A DNA stretch of 64,000 nucleotides from an uncultured Bacteroidales bacterium (GTDB taxonomy: Bacteria > Bacteroidota > Bacteroidia > Bacteroidales > Muribaculaceae): the NCBI GenBank assembly GCA_945829225.1, contig CALZTY010000005.1, positions 1-64,000 on the forward strand. The letters run 5' to 3'. Positions 47,685 to 55,377 of this stretch are shown piece by piece. The notes beneath the pieces were generated by a model that was not told the DNA's origin, made no database searches, and worked only from the letters and a program-made list of their open reading frames with translations. Made by a program: the position numbers and the translations under genes. Numbering within the stretch: position 1 is the first letter of the stretch; every line of letters begins with the position of its first letter.

Positions 47685-48845
47685 ATGAGATACGTTGTTT
47701 TTGATACTCAAGAGAGCCGTCTGCAATTACTCCCTATCACCTACACTCGCCCCGTTGGTGATATCCGCATCGGCATCCTCACTATGAAGGAGCGCTGGCA
47801 GCATTTCCTCCAAGGTACTTATTACTATAGCACCGCCGAACACCTACGCGAACTGTTCCCGCAACCGACTTCTATTGGCGCTAACACCATCTTCCTTGCC
47901 GGTAACGTTATCGCTACCGCCCAACTCGCTGCGGCTGTATCAGCGCTCCGTCCCGGCGAGCGCCTCTTCTCCGGATCTCTCGAGATTGCACGTCGTGGCG
48001 CTACCACCGATGGCCCCATCGTCGAGTTTCCCGACGAAGTCCTCGCTCTCAACCACATTTACGATATCTTCCTCCTCAACGACCGCGCCATTGCCATCGA
48101 CTTCGATATCCTCACCGCCGGGCGCTCAAGCCAACCCATCGACCCCTCAAATACCGTCCTCGGCGACCCCTCGCAAGTGTTCATCGAGCCGGGCGCCACT
48201 GTCGAGTGCGCTTCTCTCAACACTCGCCAAGGACCTATTTACATCGGTCCCGAGGCTGTAGTCATGGAGGGTTGCAACCTCCGCGGTCCCATCGCTCTGT
48301 GCGAGCATGCACAGACCAACATGGGTTGCCGCATCTATGGCGCTACTACTCTCGGACCTTACTGCAAGGTCGGCGGCGAACTCAATAATGTCGTTATGAT
48401 TGGCTTCTCCAACAAGGGGCACGACGGCTTCCTCGGAAACGCTGTCATCGGTGAGTGGTGCAACCTCGGCGGTGGCACCACTGCCTCTAACCTCAAGAAT
48501 GATTACTCCGAAATCAAACTCTGGAACTACCAGGCAGGACGTTTCCTACGCACAGGTCTCCAATTCTGCGGACTCATCATGGGCGACCACTCCAAGTCGG
48601 CTATCAACACAACCTTCAACACCGCAACCACTGTCGGCGTCGGGTGCAACATCATCAGCGAAGGTATGCCGCGTGTATTCATCCCCTCTTTCAGCAAGGG
48701 TGGTACCTCCGGCTTCGAGAATGTTAACCTCTCTGAGTTCTTCGCAATCGCCCGTCGTGTCATGGCGCGTCGCCATCGCGAACTCACCGACGCTCACTGT
48801 CGTTTGTTCCAAGCTATCGCCGATTTCTCCGACAATTTCAAATAA
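47685..48845 (+). CDS. GlmU-like putative sugar nucleotidyltransferase/acetyltransferase
   Basis: The 386-residue protein combines an N-terminal part that resembles a reduced nucleotidyltransferase domain (about 1-170) with a C-terminal left-handed beta-helix (about 180-345) of hexapeptide-like turns (IYIGPEAVVMEGCNLRGPIALCEHAQTN...). The GxG-rich NTP-binding signature of true pyrophosphorylases is not clear, so catalytic activity of the first half is doubtful. Bacteroidota carry this family widely, and it is often annotated as a GlmU-family sugar nucleotidyltransferase. The substrate is unknown. The ATG at 47685 follows a consensus promoter by 7 nt. Confidence 0.8.
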   Translation: MRYVVFDTQESRLQLLPITYTRPVGDIRIGILTMKERWQHFLQGTYYYSTAEHLRELFPQPTSIGANTIFLAGNVIATAQLAAAVSALRPGERLFSGSLEIARRGATTDGPIVEFPDEVLALNHIYDIFLLNDRAIAIDFDILTAGRSSQPIDPSNTVLGDPSQVFIEPGATVECASLNTRQGPIYIGPEAVVMEGCNLRGPIALCEHAQTNMGCRIYGATTLGPYCKVGGELNNVVMIGFSNKGHDGFLGNAVIGEWCNLGGGTTASNLKNDYSEIKLWNYQAGRFLRTGLQFCGLIMGDHSKSAINTTFNTATTVGVGCNIISEGMPRVFIPSFSKGGTSGFENVNLSEFFAIARRVMARRHRELTDAHCRLFQAIADFSDNFK

Positions 48846-48847
48846 CT

Positions 48848-48879
48848 TTTGGCTACTTGAGGTTTTTGTTGTAACTTTG
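48848..48879 (+). promoter_or_regulatory. Promoter of the acyltransferase operon
   Basis: TTTG (48848-48851), 20 nt, TAACTTTG (48872-48879): full consensus. The -33 box begins 3 nt after the stop of the preceding gene. The expected start near 48885 leaves a leader of about 23 nt before the ATG at 48908. Confidence 0.85.
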
Positions 48880-48907
48880 ACCCGTAATTTCATCATTTTT
48901 GAACGAT

Positions 48908-50077
48908 ATGGCTAAAATGACTGAACCAATACCCGAAATATTCAAAGATATTGCACCATACGACGACGACCAATTCAGCGAGAAAATCGCTTCTCTGGTT
49001 CGTGAACCCGGCTTCGAGCACGCTGTTCGTTACGTGCTCCCTGCCGTCGACTATGACCAATTTTGCAAAAACCTCCTCTCTGTCAAGACTCGCGACGACT
49101 TCCAATACAATGTGATGGGTCCTTTCCTCGAGATGTTGGTATCTAACACCACCTCGGGGCTCAGCTGCGATGGATTGGAAAATATCCAACCCGGCAGGGC
49201 TTATACATTCATCACCAACCACCGCGACATCGTCCTCGATGCCTCTTTCCTCAATCTCTGCTTCATCCGCAGCAAAAAACCGCTTACTCAGGTCGCTATC
49301 GGCAATAACCTCCTCATCTTCGACTGGATTACCGACCTCGTCAAGCTAAACCGCAGCTTCATCGTCAAGCGCGATGTTCGCCTCGTCGATGCCCTCAATG
49401 CCGCCCGTCACCTCTCCGACTACATCCACTATGCCATCGGCTCTCGTGGCGAGTCGGTCTGGATTGCCCAGCGCGAGGGCCGTGCCAAGGACTCTAACGA
49501 TGTCACACAAGAGAGCCTCATCAAGATGATTGGGCTCGCCCCTGGCGACTCCACCAAGCAAAATCTCCTAGACGCCGCCCTCACTCCCGTCGCTATTTCT
49601 TACGAGTACGACCCCAACGATTATCTCAAGGCGCGCGAGTTCCTCCTCAAGCATCGCGACCCCGACTTCAAGAAGAGCCAGCGCGACGACCTCTTCAGCA
49701 TGGAGACAGGCATCCTCAAATACAAAGGTCGCGTCCACTTCCACATCGGCTCATGCATCAATCCCGCCCTCCAAGCCTTCCCCGGCGAGGCGCGCAATGA
49801 GGTCGTCAAGGAGTCTTGCCGTCTCATAGACTCTGCTATCCACCATGGTTACAAGATTTTCCCCTGCAACTATATCGCATATGACGAGGTCGAGGGCTCT
49901 CGCCGCTTCATCGGTAAATACTCCGACCGCGACGTATTTGAGTTTGACCACTACATAGACAACCAACTCGATAAGGTCGATGTCCCCGACATCACCCCCG
50001 ACGAGCGTCAATACATGCGCCGTATGATGCTCGTCATGTACTCCAATCCTCTCCGCAACCAACTCTCCGCCCAATAA
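48908..50077 (+). CDS. PlsC-like glycerolipid acyltransferase family protein
   Basis: The 389-residue protein resembles 1-acylglycerol-3-phosphate acyltransferases: motif I NHRDIVLD (104-111), a middle segment SFIVKRDV, and motif III-like EGRAKDSND. The histidine-aspartate spacing is HX5D (H105, D111), one more than the HX4D of standard PlsC/PlsB, although H-R-D may use D107. It probably transfers an acyl chain to a lipid precursor at the inner membrane face; donor and acceptor are unknown. No strong membrane helix is visible. Its stop shares one base with the next start. A TTG three codons earlier is possible but less likely. Confidence 0.8.
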   Translation: MAKMTEPIPEIFKDIAPYDDDQFSEKIASLVREPGFEHAVRYVLPAVDYDQFCKNLLSVKTRDDFQYNVMGPFLEMLVSNTTSGLSCDGLENIQPGRAYTFITNHRDIVLDASFLNLCFIRSKKPLTQVAIGNNLLIFDWITDLVKLNRSFIVKRDVRLVDALNAARHLSDYIHYAIGSRGESVWIAQREGRAKDSNDVTQESLIKMIGLAPGDSTKQNLLDAALTPVAISYEYDPNDYLKAREFLLKHRDPDFKKSQRDDLFSMETGILKYKGRVHFHIGSCINPALQAFPGEARNEVVKESCRLIDSAIHHGYKIFPCNYIAYDEVEGSRRFIGKYSDRDVFEFDHYIDNQLDKVDVPDITPDERQYMRRMMLVMYSNPLRNQLSAQ

Positions 50078-51255
50078 TGCGCCTCCCCCTCCTGCCAATC
50101 ATTATCTGCATCTCTATAAGCCTGTTGATCGATGTTTTCGTCTTCAGGCGTATGCGCAATTCGTCGGTGCCTCGTTCTTGGTGCATCGTTCACTCCATCG
50201 TCGCGGCATTTGCCTATATCGCCATCCTTTGGGTCGCTGTCGCTCCCAAAAAGAGCATCTCCGACACCGACCTCATCAGCATAATGTGGGTCCTCTTCGC
50301 TTATCTCTCACTCTATGCCTCCAAGGTCGTCTATTGTCTCATCGAGTTAATCCGCATCGCATTCGCCCGGCTGTCGCATCGTCCCCTCCGTGGCTTCGGC
50401 ATCGCTGCGCTTGCCTTCGCGCTACTTATCTTCGCCACCATGTGGTGGGGCGCTCTCTTCAACCGATTTAATATCTCTGTCACCGACATTGATATCCACT
50501 CCGAGGCTGTCCCCGAGGCTTTCCATGGTTACCGCATCGCTCAGATTTCCGACCTCCACTGCGGCACTTTTGGCAGTGACACTTCTTTCGTCGCAGATGT
50601 CGTCGACCGAGTAAATGCGCAACACCCCGACCTCATAGTCTTCACCGGCGATATCGTCAACCGCCATGCCTCCGAGTTGCAGCCTTTTGTCCCGGTCCTC
50701 AGCCGCCTATCCGCTCCCGATGGCGTTTTCTCTATCATGGGCAACCACGACTACGGCGACTACTCTTCTTGGTCATCCGATTCTGCAAAGACTGCCGACA
50801 TTGCGCTCCTCAGGCGGTTGCAAGCCGATATGGGCTGGCATATGCTCAACAACGGTCACGTTTGGCTCACTCGCGGCAACGACTCTATCGCACTCATCGG
50901 TGTCGAAAATATCGGCGACCCGCCTTTCCGCACATACGGCTCCCTCGCCTCCGCTTACCCCGATGTGGCTGACTCTCACGCCAAGATTCTCCTCACTCAC
51001 AATCCCTCTCATTGGGTCGACTCCATCGCCGGTAATCCCCGCGCTAATATATTCCTCTCTCTCGCCGGACACACTCACGGCATGCAGATGTCTCTCGCCG
51101 GCATCTCTCCTGCTTCGCTTCGATACAAAGCCTGGGGCGGTCTTCACTGCGACGACTCGGGGCATTTCTTATATGTTAACCTCGGGCTCGGCACCGTCGC
51201 TATGCTTGCACGTATCGGCGCTAATCCTGAAATTACCATTTTTAAGTTTAATTAA
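50077..51255 (+). CDS. Membrane-anchored metallophosphoesterase
   Basis: The 392-residue protein has four hydrophobic helices in its first 130 residues (about 3-22, 38-57, 66-92, 107-125) and then a calcineurin-like phosphoesterase domain. Metal ligands are D159-x-H161 (SDLHCG), G191-D192 with N195 (TGDIVN), GNHD at 222-225, then LLTHNP and GHTHGMQ. The same architecture as YkuE/YaeI-like enzymes suggests action on a phosphoester of a lipid or envelope component, but the substrate is unknown. It is coupled to the acyltransferase by a one-base overlap and is followed 10 nt later by tex, which is consistent with one operon. Confidence 0.88.
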   Translation: MRLPLLPIIICISISLLIDVFVFRRMRNSSVPRSWCIVHSIVAAFAYIAILWVAVAPKKSISDTDLISIMWVLFAYLSLYASKVVYCLIELIRIAFARLSHRPLRGFGIAALAFALLIFATMWWGALFNRFNISVTDIDIHSEAVPEAFHGYRIAQISDLHCGTFGSDTSFVADVVDRVNAQHPDLIVFTGDIVNRHASELQPFVPVLSRLSAPDGVFSIMGNHDYGDYSSWSSDSAKTADIALLRRLQADMGWHMLNNGHVWLTRGNDSIALIGVENIGDPPFRTYGSLASAYPDVADSHAKILLTHNPSHWVDSIAGNPRANIFLSLAGHTHGMQMSLAGISPASLRYKAWGGLHCDDSGHFLYVNLGLGTVAMLARIGANPEITIFKFN

Positions 51256-51265
51256 CACTTCTGTT

Positions 51266-53383
51266 ATGGCTGACCGTCTCGCCCAAGTCGCCTCGAGGCT
51301 CAATTTACCCCTTTCGGCTGTCCGCGCTACAGCCGACCTCCTCGCTTCGGGTGCTACGGTCCCTTTCATCAGCCGTTATCGCAAGGAAGTCACAGGCAAC
51401 CTCGACGAGGTCGCCATCCGCGATATTCAAGTCGAAATTGACCGCCTCGACCGCCTCGATGCTCGCCGTCAAGCAATCATCGAATCGATTGAATATCAGG
51501 GATGTATGACCCCTCAATTGCTTCAGCAACTTGAGGCGGCTGACACTCCCTCTGCCCTCGAGGATATTTACCTCCCTTACCGTCCCAAGCGTCGCACTCG
51601 AGCCACCATCGCTCGCGAGGCGGGGCTCGAGCCTCTCGCCAAGATGATTATGAGCGGTGCTACTCCCGCCGATGTCGCTCCGCGCTTCTTCTCCGACTCT
51701 GTTCCGGATCTCGATAGTGCCCTCGCCGGCGCTGCCGACATCATTGCCGAGTGGGTCGCCGAGTCGGCTCGCATCCGCTCCCTCCTCCGCTCTGCCTTCC
51801 GTCGCCGTGGCTCCATTTCCGCTTCCCTCGTCAAGGGGCGTGAAGCCGATGCCGACAAGTATCGCGTTTACCATAATTTCTCCTCGATCCTCCGCTCTAT
51901 CGCCTCTCATCAATACCTCGCCATTCGTCGTGGCGAGTCCGAGGGGCTCCTCCGTGTCTCCATCGACATCGACGACGCCCGAGCCCTCGCTGATATTGAG
52001 GCTAATTTCATCCCGCGTGTCGCTCGCGGCGACTGCCGTGCTCTCATCGCCAACGCTGTCGCTGACTCCTACAAGCGCCTCCTTAAGCCTTCAATTATCA
52101 ACGAGGTCGCTGCCGACACCAAGCAACTCGCCGATGCAGCCGCTATAGCCCTATTCTCGGGCAACCTCCGACAACTCCTCATGGCGCCGCCACTCCGCGG
52201 CAAGCGTGTTCTCGCCATCGACCCGGGCTTCCGCACCGGATGCAAGGTCGTCGCTCTTGACGCCTCCGGCACACTCCTCGACGATGCCGTCATCTACCCC
52301 AATGAACCTCGTCACGACACTATCGGTGCTATGCACACCCTCATGGACCTCATCGACTCTCACGACCTCGAGGCTATCGCCCTCGGCGACCGCACCGCTT
52401 CCCGCGAGACTGCCGACTTCCTCCGTAGCTCCCATATCACCGACTTTGCCACCATGTATGTCGTCAGCGAGAACGGTGCCTCGGTGTATTCCGCCTCCGA
52501 CCTTGCGCGCGCCGAGTTCCCCGACAAGGATGTCACCGTCCGCGGTGCCGTTTCTATCGGACGTCGCCTCATCGACCCCCTCGCCGAGTTGGTCAAGATT
52601 GATCCCAAATCTATAGGCGTAGGGCAGTATCAGCACGATGTCGACCAATCTGCCTTGCACGATGCCCTCGACTTCACAGTCCTCTCTTGTGTCAACTCCG
52701 TTGGCGTCGATGTCAATACCGCCTCGCCTCAACTACTTTCTTATATATCGGGCATCGGCTCCACCATGGCTGCCCGCATCGTCGACTTCCGCACCGCCAA
52801 TGGCGCTTTCGCATCGCGTGCCGACATCCTCAAGGTCCCGCGCCTCGGCAACAAAATTTTTGAGCAGGCCGCCGGCTTCCTTCGCATCCCCGATGCTGCC
52901 AATCCCCTCGACAACACAGGTATCCACCCCGAGAGTTACCACATCGTCGAGCGCATGGCTGCCGACCTCGGCGTCTCAACCGACCGACTGGTCAGCAACA
53001 ACGCGCTCATCGACCGCATCGACCCCGCCCGCTATGCCGATGCCGGCGCTTCCACTGTCGCCGACATTATCGCCGAGTTGCGCAAGCCCGGTCGCGACCC
53101 GCGCCTCGATACTGCCAACGTTGACTTCGACCCCACAATCCATTCTATCGACGACATTTCGGTCGGCATGATTCTTCCCGGCAAGGTCAATAATATCACC
53201 GCATTCGGCGCTTTCATCGACATAGGCATCAAGGAAAACGGGCTCCTCCACGTCTCACAGATGAGCGCCAAGCGCGTCGCCGACCCCTCCAAGGTGGTGC
53301 ATATCAATCAGTTGCTCCGCGTTAAGGTCATTGATGTTGACCTCGACCGTCATCGTATTTCACTGTCAATCAAGGACCTATGA
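51266..53383 (+). CDS. tex: Tex-family RNA-binding protein
   Basis: This 705-residue protein belongs to the Tex/YhgF family, relatives of eukaryotic Spt6, that act on transcription and RNA. N-terminal helical domains are followed by a YqgF/RNase-H-like domain (LAIDPGFRTGCKVVALD, about residues 312-330), a double helix-hairpin-helix region (ISGIGSTMAARIVDFR, VPRLGNKIFEQAAGF), and a C-terminal S1 domain (GMILPGKVNNITAFGAFIDIG ... ISLSIKDL). Length is somewhat below the 770 of E. coli YhgF. The ATG at 51266 is the family start. The preceding open frame is a shadow of the phosphoesterase gene. It overlaps folK by 4 nt. Confidence 0.95.
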   Translation: MADRLAQVASRLNLPLSAVRATADLLASGATVPFISRYRKEVTGNLDEVAIRDIQVEIDRLDRLDARRQAIIESIEYQGCMTPQLLQQLEAADTPSALEDIYLPYRPKRRTRATIAREAGLEPLAKMIMSGATPADVAPRFFSDSVPDLDSALAGAADIIAEWVAESARIRSLLRSAFRRRGSISASLVKGREADADKYRVYHNFSSILRSIASHQYLAIRRGESEGLLRVSIDIDDARALADIEANFIPRVARGDCRALIANAVADSYKRLLKPSIINEVAADTKQLADAAAIALFSGNLRQLLMAPPLRGKRVLAIDPGFRTGCKVVALDASGTLLDDAVIYPNEPRHDTIGAMHTLMDLIDSHDLEAIALGDRTASRETADFLRSSHITDFATMYVVSENGASVYSASDLARAEFPDKDVTVRGAVSIGRRLIDPLAELVKIDPKSIGVGQYQHDVDQSALHDALDFTVLSCVNSVGVDVNTASPQLLSYISGIGSTMAARIVDFRTANGAFASRADILKVPRLGNKIFEQAAGFLRIPDAANPLDNTGIHPESYHIVERMAADLGVSTDRLVSNNALIDRIDPARYADAGASTVADIIAELRKPGRDPRLDTANVDFDPTIHSIDDISVGMILPGKVNNITAFGAFIDIGIKENGLLHVSQMSAKRVADPSKVVHINQLLRVKVIDVDLDRHRISLSIKDL

Positions 53384-53757
53384 GACACTCCTGTTTCCTC
53401 TGCATCGGTAGCAACCTGCCCTCGCGCATGCGCCGCCTCGACGATGCTATCAAGGCGCTGGCTTCTTGTGTCTCGATTATTGACGTCTCCGACTCTATCG
53501 AGAGCCCTGACTTCAGCGGCATCGGTGCCAACTACCTCAATATCACGGTCCAATGCTCCACTGACCTCTCTCTCGACGACCTCCGCGATGCAATCCGCGA
53601 TATCGAGGTCGCACAGGGTCGCCGCGACAATTCCAAGGCGTCCGGGCACATGCCCATCGACATCGATATCGTCACCTTCGACGACATCATCGTCAGCCCT
53701 TGCGACTTCAATCGCCCGTATTTCTCTGTTTGTTATCGTCAACTCTTAAACTCTTAA
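53380..53757 (+). CDS. folK: Short HPPK-like protein (FolK family)
   Basis: HPPK moves pyrophosphate from ATP to 6-hydroxymethyl-dihydropterin in folate synthesis. This 125-residue protein retains the IGSN motif (9-12), the ANYLN segment, QGRR, and the metal-binding aspartates D94 and D96 in IDIDI. It is shorter than typical enzymes (about 160): the PRTLDLD context is reduced to HMPIDID, and the C-terminal PHxxMxxRxF part is represented only by DFNRPYF. It may be an active minimal form or a degenerate one. It is joined to tex by an ATGA overlap and followed 2 nt later by the L12-like gene. folP and folB are not adjacent. Confidence 0.75.
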   Translation: MRHSCFLCIGSNLPSRMRRLDDAIKALASCVSIIDVSDSIESPDFSGIGANYLNITVQCSTDLSLDDLRDAIRDIEVAQGRRDNSKASGHMPIDIDIVTFDDIIVSPCDFNRPYFSVCYRQLLNS

Positions 53758-53759
53758 CC

Positions 53760-54428
53760 ATGGACCTGTATATCAATTCTTGTGACGACGATTTCGCTGC
53801 CGTTGCCGTGATTCGTCAGTTTTATGACATCTCGTTTGCCGAGGCTCGCGATTTGGTCATCGACCTCCCCAAGAAGTTGCCCGACCTCCCCGTGGAGCGT
53901 TTCGGCGAACTGTTCGCTCAACTCTCTGCCGTCGGAGTTACATTATCCACAGGTCAGCCGCTCCCGCAGCAAAAAACCGAACCTGAGCCGGAACCCGAAC
54001 CTATTTATCAGCCGCAATCCGACCCCGCTCCAGAGCCTTCAATGAGTATGGAGGAAATGTTTGGCTTATTTAAGGATGCTTTCGCCGATTTTCCAAAGCC
54101 TCAGCCCGCTCAAAAACCGGCTCCTTCCGCTAAGGTAATCACCGATGTCGGCAATAACTGTAATACCGGTACCGGCGAGTTCTCTGAGAGCGACCCCGCA
54201 AAAACTCCCGGGCAATGGTACATCCAAATCGACGATGCCGGTCCCAGCAAGTTGGTTATTGTCAAGGTGATTAAGGAAACCCTCGATATCGGGCTCCGTG
54301 AGGCTATGGATTTAGTATCCGTTATTCCCGCTTGTCAGCCCCTCCCCAATCTCAACGAATTTCAAGTGAAAAAACTTGTCGACGAACTCGTTGAGAACGG
54401 AGCCAAGGCGTCGGCTCACTTCCTTTAA
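53760..54428 (+). CDS. Protein with two ribosomal-L7/L12-C-terminal-like domains
   Basis: I do not know a named family for this 222-residue protein. Residues 152-218 align well by eye with the C-terminal domain of ribosomal protein L7/L12: KLVIVKVIKETLDIGLREAMDLV against the L12 pattern KVAVIKAVRxxTGLGLKEAKDLV, then VKKLVDELVENGAKA. Residues 4-63 repeat the same pattern less closely (AVIRQFYDISFAEARDLV, FAQLSAVGVTL). They are joined by a proline/glutamate/glutamine-rich linker with one short helix (MEEMFGLFKDAF). In L12 this domain recruits GTP-bound translation factors, so binding of a translation factor or ribosome is possible but inferred. It is the last gene of the tex operon, and its stop overlaps the PAP2 gene tail by 4 nt. 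Confidence 0.75.
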   Translation: MDLYINSCDDDFAAVAVIRQFYDISFAEARDLVIDLPKKLPDLPVERFGELFAQLSAVGVTLSTGQPLPQQKTEPEPEPEPIYQPQSDPAPEPSMSMEEMFGLFKDAFADFPKPQPAQKPAPSAKVITDVGNNCNTGTGEFSESDPAKTPGQWYIQIDDAGPSKLVIVKVIKETLDIGLREAMDLVSVIPACQPLPNLNEFQVKKLVDELVENGAKASAHFL

Positions 54429-55375
54429 ATCGTTGCGCGAGTAAAAATACCTACACTGATCGACGACAATCCGCGGCGCAGTGCCCAATAGTTGTATCCC
54501 GCATCGACACCTATGCTCAATTGCGAGGTCACTGTCCAGGTCATCGCGCCACCTATGTCCATAGTGAATGATAGTCGCGGGTGGGGTATCCCCTCGCCGT
54601 GGAAGTGCTTCACAAAGCCTGCCATGGCATGTGCCTCGGCGCTCCATCGCTGCCACGGCAACTCAAAGTAGCGCACCGCACCTCCCGACAAACCCCAGCC
54701 ATCCAAAGTCCCCGCATACACATCGCTGCGATACATGGGCAGCGACCGCATCTCGAAGCCTATGCGTCCGCCCCACTCATCGCTCAGCGGCAGGGTGCCT
54801 TGCACTGCCGTGCTCATCCCTATACCCGCGCTATACCCCTTGGCGCCACCACACAGGGGGAGCAACGCCGTTGTGGTCACTTCTATCGACGGCATGAACT
54901 CTGCCGCTCCATACTGCAAGCCGTGTCGGGTCGACGGATACACCAATCCGCCTATCAGGTAGCCCACTTCACTCGACACCACGCCCAACGCCATGCCACT
55001 CAGCACGTCCTTGGGATAGTGTGCCTTACTCAGTGTACGCTGTAGCATCATCCCATCGGTCATTGCGTGCGCTCCGAGCACCCACCATGCCGACTCTCGA
55101 TACAACTCCCGGCTCACGATACTCGCAATGGTCGCTGTCCACGACACATGGCGCGACGGCATCGACTGATTATCCGCTCTGTTGGGCCGCATCTGGTGTA
55201 TCGACGTCTTCATCACCTCGGTGAGAGCCGCATTCACAACCAATGACACCCCGATGCGTGTTACTCGGGGTGCCATGCGGCTGCTAAAATCGTTCGAATC
55301 GACCTCCTGCGGCGCTATGGCGCTCGCTTGGGTCGCTATCAGTAGGAAAACCAATACACTAAGTACACTTTTCAT
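54425..55375 (-). CDS. PAP2 phosphatase with beta-rich outer-membrane-like C-terminus
   Basis: The 316-residue protein has a signal peptide (about 1-20) and a PAP2 domain (about 45-155) with the three motifs KTSIHQMRP, SMPSRHVS (usual PSGH) and SKAHYPKD. The remaining 150 residues alternate short beta strands with glycines (GYSAGIGMSTAVQG, GRIGFEMRSL, LSIGVDAGYNYW), like a small outer-membrane barrel. It may remove phosphate from a lipid such as undecaprenyl pyrophosphate or lipid A. The ATG at 55375 is chosen over a TTG two codons earlier. It starts 2 nt after the GH3 fusion gene and is the last gene of its operon. Confidence 0.83.
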   Translation of the reverse strand: MKSVLSVLVFLLIATQASAIAPQEVDSNDFSSRMAPRVTRIGVSLVVNAALTEVMKTSIHQMRPNRADNQSMPSRHVSWTATIASIVSRELYRESAWWVLGAHAMTDGMMLQRTLSKAHYPKDVLSGMALGVVSSEVGYLIGGLVYPSTRHGLQYGAAEFMPSIEVTTTALLPLCGGAKGYSAGIGMSTAVQGTLPLSDEWGGRIGFEMRSLPMYRSDVYAGTLDGWGLSGGAVRYFELPWQRWSAEAHAMAGFVKHFHGEGIPHPRLSFTMDIGGAMTWTVTSQLSIGVDAGYNYWALRRGLSSISVGIFTRATI

Positions 55376-55377
55376 CT

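Noticed and set aside
47561-47704. A 47-codon frame upstream of the sugar-nucleotide gene
   Set aside because: It covers the consensus promoter and runs into the next gene in another frame; Leu/Phe-rich composition reflects the A/T-rich spacer.
50666-51265. A 200-residue upstream extension of tex
   Set aside because: It lies inside the phosphoesterase gene in another frame and has no Tex similarity; the ATG at 51266 gives the normal N-terminus.
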